Assembly: GCF_905372745.1 (NCBI RefSeq)
Contig: NZ_CAJPQR010000006.1
Coordinates: forward strand, 22,123-86,122
DNA: 64,000 nt
Direction of reading: 5' to 3'
Source: an uncultured Campylobacter sp.
Lineage (GTDB): Bacteria > Campylobacterota > Campylobacteria > Campylobacterales > Campylobacteraceae
Below, in pieces: positions 62,616 through 64,000 of this stretch. The position numbers were made by a program, and so were the translations under genes. Under the pieces are notes generated by a model. It was not told the origin of the DNA. It did no database searches and saw nothing but the letters and a program-made list of their open reading frames with translations. How positions within the stretch are numbered: the stretch's first letter is position 1; each line of letters opens with the position of its first letter.

Positions 62616-63887
62616 TTACCACCGATAAATTTTATCTTCGTAAGCGATCAGCCTAAATTCCTCTTTGTGGTTGCCGTTGCCGATCGTGTGGCTGTCTTGG
62701 CCCGCGCCGAGACGCAGTTTATGCAGCCTGCCTCCGTATGTACCCACAAATAGCACGCCCCCGTCCTCGCTTATCGCCATAGACTTTATCGTACCGCCTA
62801 GATAGTGGCGCCAAATTTTACGTCCATCCTTGCCGACTGCTCTGATGTAGCCGTATGCATCGCCCAGGATGTAAAGGTCTCGCGTCGCCACGCCCGCATA
62901 CACGCGCATCTCGTCGTCTACTAGCGTAAAATCCCTATCGCGATATATCTGCGCTCCGTGCTTTAGAGCTGTCCTATCCACGCCGATCGTAACGCCGCTA
63001 TAAAAGTGGCAGGAGTTTGTGATGAGCTGCGTATCGTCCGCGCTAAAGAGGCAAAAGTGCGGATAGGAGCTCTGCGGATATATCTCGCCTAGCGTTTCGC
63101 CTTGCGCGTTTGTTACAAAATGCCCTTCGTCTTGATCGCCCAGCGCGATTAGCTCGTTGTCGTTTGAGAGGGTCGCGTTGGCCATATCGATATAAGCATA
63201 CTCCTTGCGGACGGGATGGATGAGTTTTGCGCCGCCGTCCCAAACCAAAAATATCCCGTCGCAAGAAACCAAAAGCGCCTTACTGCCGTCATTAAACGGT
63301 AAAATCTCGACATCCTCATAGCTTATCGTAGCTTCGCAGCTAAATTTCGCGATAGGCTCGCCGCCGCCCTTGCCGTCGTAGCCTTTTACGAGCTCTATCT
63401 CGCCTCTCCTAAGCAGGGCGTAAATTTCGTTTCGCTTGGACTTGCCCACGGCGATGACGCCCTTTGCCACCTCGCTCACGCGCTCGCCTTCTAGCAGGTA
63501 TAGCTTCTTACGCCAGCCTTCAGGATAGCTTTGCGAGACGACAAAAAGGACGTTCTCGCCGCCAAGAGGGCAAATTTGATCGACATTGCCTAGCTTGTCT
63601 CCTATTTTATCCTTCTCGTCAGAGTCGTCCGCTTCGTCCTCAAAGATAACGTTTGATGGCGGAAAATCGGCTCTAAATTTAGCCGTTTCGCCCCGCTCGT
63701 TGGCTTCTTTTAGCAGAGCAAAAACTGCCTCGCCCAGATGCGCGCGCTCGTCTACGGGCTCCTCGCCTTTATACGCATCCCAGCCGTGCGCCTCGGCAAA
63801 GGCCACCATATCGTTTACGGCCTTGGCGTATTTCTCGCCTTTTTCGTTCCACTCTTTTTTGAGGGCTTCGCGTTCTTGATTTTGCAT
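62616..63887 (-). CDS. beta-propeller-like hypothetical protein
   Basis: A 423-residue cytoplasmic protein without signal peptide. The N-terminal ~100 residues are helical and acidic. From ~105 on, repeated four-strand blades can be seen (NELIALGDQDEGHFVTNAQGETLGEI, DLYILGDAYGYIRAVGKDGRKIW, GGVLFVGTYGGRLHKLRL), a WD40/PQQ-like propeller of about seven blades. AAAGGAG precedes the ATG. No catalytic site is evident; a binding or scaffold role is likely. It could be a polymorphic-toxin or T6SS-type accessory protein, but nothing near it supports that. Confidence 0.7.
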   Translation of the reverse strand: MQNQEREALKKEWNEKGEKYAKAVNDMVAFAEAHGWDAYKGEEPVDERAHLGEAVFALLKEANERGETAKFRADFPPSNVIFEDEADDSDEKDKIGDKLGNVDQICPLGGENVLFVVSQSYPEGWRKKLYLLEGERVSEVAKGVIAVGKSKRNEIYALLRRGEIELVKGYDGKGGGEPIAKFSCEATISYEDVEILPFNDGSKALLVSCDGIFLVWDGGAKLIHPVRKEYAYIDMANATLSNDNELIALGDQDEGHFVTNAQGETLGEIYPQSSYPHFCLFSADDTQLITNSCHFYSGVTIGVDRTALKHGAQIYRDRDFTLVDDEMRVYAGVATRDLYILGDAYGYIRAVGKDGRKIWRHYLGGTIKSMAISEDGGVLFVGTYGGRLHKLRLGAGQDSHTIGNGNHKEEFRLIAYEDKIYRW

Positions 63888-64000
63888 TGATCTCCTTTGG
63901 ATTTTGTTTGCCGCGGCTACCCGCGCGCTGCTTACGGATTTTACCTAGTCGTTTTAAATTTAAGACTAAATTTGCTACCTTAAAACGCTTTTTTTTGGGG

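Noticed and set aside
1..64000. tRNA or rRNA genes
   Set aside because: No cloverleaf-like segments with a GGTTCGAATCC-type arm were found by eye on either strand; a tRNAscan-SE run would settle it.

Overview
The window looks like the chromosome of an oral or gut Campylobacter of the higher-GC group (C. rectus / showae / curvus / concisus type). Reasons seen in the sequence: typical Campylobacterota proteins (an HP0268-type nuclease, short TilS and TPI, CcoS/CcoI, paired c553-type cytochromes), very compact overlapping operons, many TTG and GTG starts, A+T-rich promoters of the TATAAT type with no clear -35, and an extreme density of the palindrome AAATTT in genes and spacers alike. From memory, several blocks keep the gene order of C. 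jejuni: serC / ubiE-xseA; gmhB-hldD-hldE-gmhA with the cytochrome, ccoI-ccoS, rho and dnaX; nusA // HP0268-miaB-acyltransferase; tilS-rimO and prfB; gapA-pgk-tpiA-fabI // nadD-rsfS. No tRNA, rRNA, CRISPR array or complete insertion sequence was seen.

Layout. 1-3.5 kb: a hypothetical gene and three unknown, A+T-rich membrane-protein genes. 3.7-8.2 kb: serC, a CYTH-CHAD protein, ubiE, xseA. 8.3-10.7 kb: a lipoprotein operon (CsgG-like, DUF4810, DUF799/GNA1162-like) followed by a DIP1984-family gene. 11-14.1 kb: a possible SUKH-family gene, then a YolD-like gene coupled to a UvrX/YqjW-type Y-family polymerase. 14.2-17.7 kb: the ADP-heptose pathway for LOS. 17.8-23 kb: two related c-type cytochromes with copied promoters, a quinone reductase-like flavoprotein, and ccoI-ccoS for cbb3 oxidase assembly. 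23.9-25 kb: a cation-diffusion-facilitator gene broken by a frameshift. 25.1-31.1 kb: rho and dnaX, separated by a Mu-like prophage remnant that also carries three 33-bp repeats, a strong promoter and a candidate structured RNA. 31.4-40.3 kb: a tiny lipoprotein, nusA, the HP0268/miaB operon ending in a PilM/PilN/PilO-like trio, and a DUF438-hemerythrin-PAS protein. 41.2-48.7 kb: tilS-rimO-panC, an ElaB/YqjE/YqjK-like membrane operon, prfB, and rclA with a small partner and a Sel1-repeat lipoprotein. 49.1-53.1 kb: a heme-type TonB-dependent receptor, then exbB-exbD-tonB, with a second tonB 3' end left behind. 53.3-54.2 kb: a decayed Old Yellow Enzyme gene. 55.4-60.5 kb: fabI, tpiA, pgk, gapA // nadD, rsfS. 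61.5-63.9 kb: a secreted dienelactone-hydrolase-like protein and a beta-propeller-like protein.

How the parts fit: microaerobic respiration (menaquinone methylation, c-type cytochromes, cbb3 oxidase assembly), cell-surface LOS heptose supply, iron/heme uptake energised by ExbBD-TonB, and oxidant defence (RclA, quinone reductase). The most interesting signals are (1) the 33-bp repeats plus promoter plus structured-RNA candidate in the phage remnant, (2) an apparent allelic replacement of the TonB C-terminal domain with the old 3' end still in place, (3) AAATTT saturation, which matches the RAATTY site tied to methylation-dependent DNA uptake in C. jejuni, and (4) an uncharacterised PilMNO-like trio. 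Functions come from recognised motifs and family memory; no searches were run.
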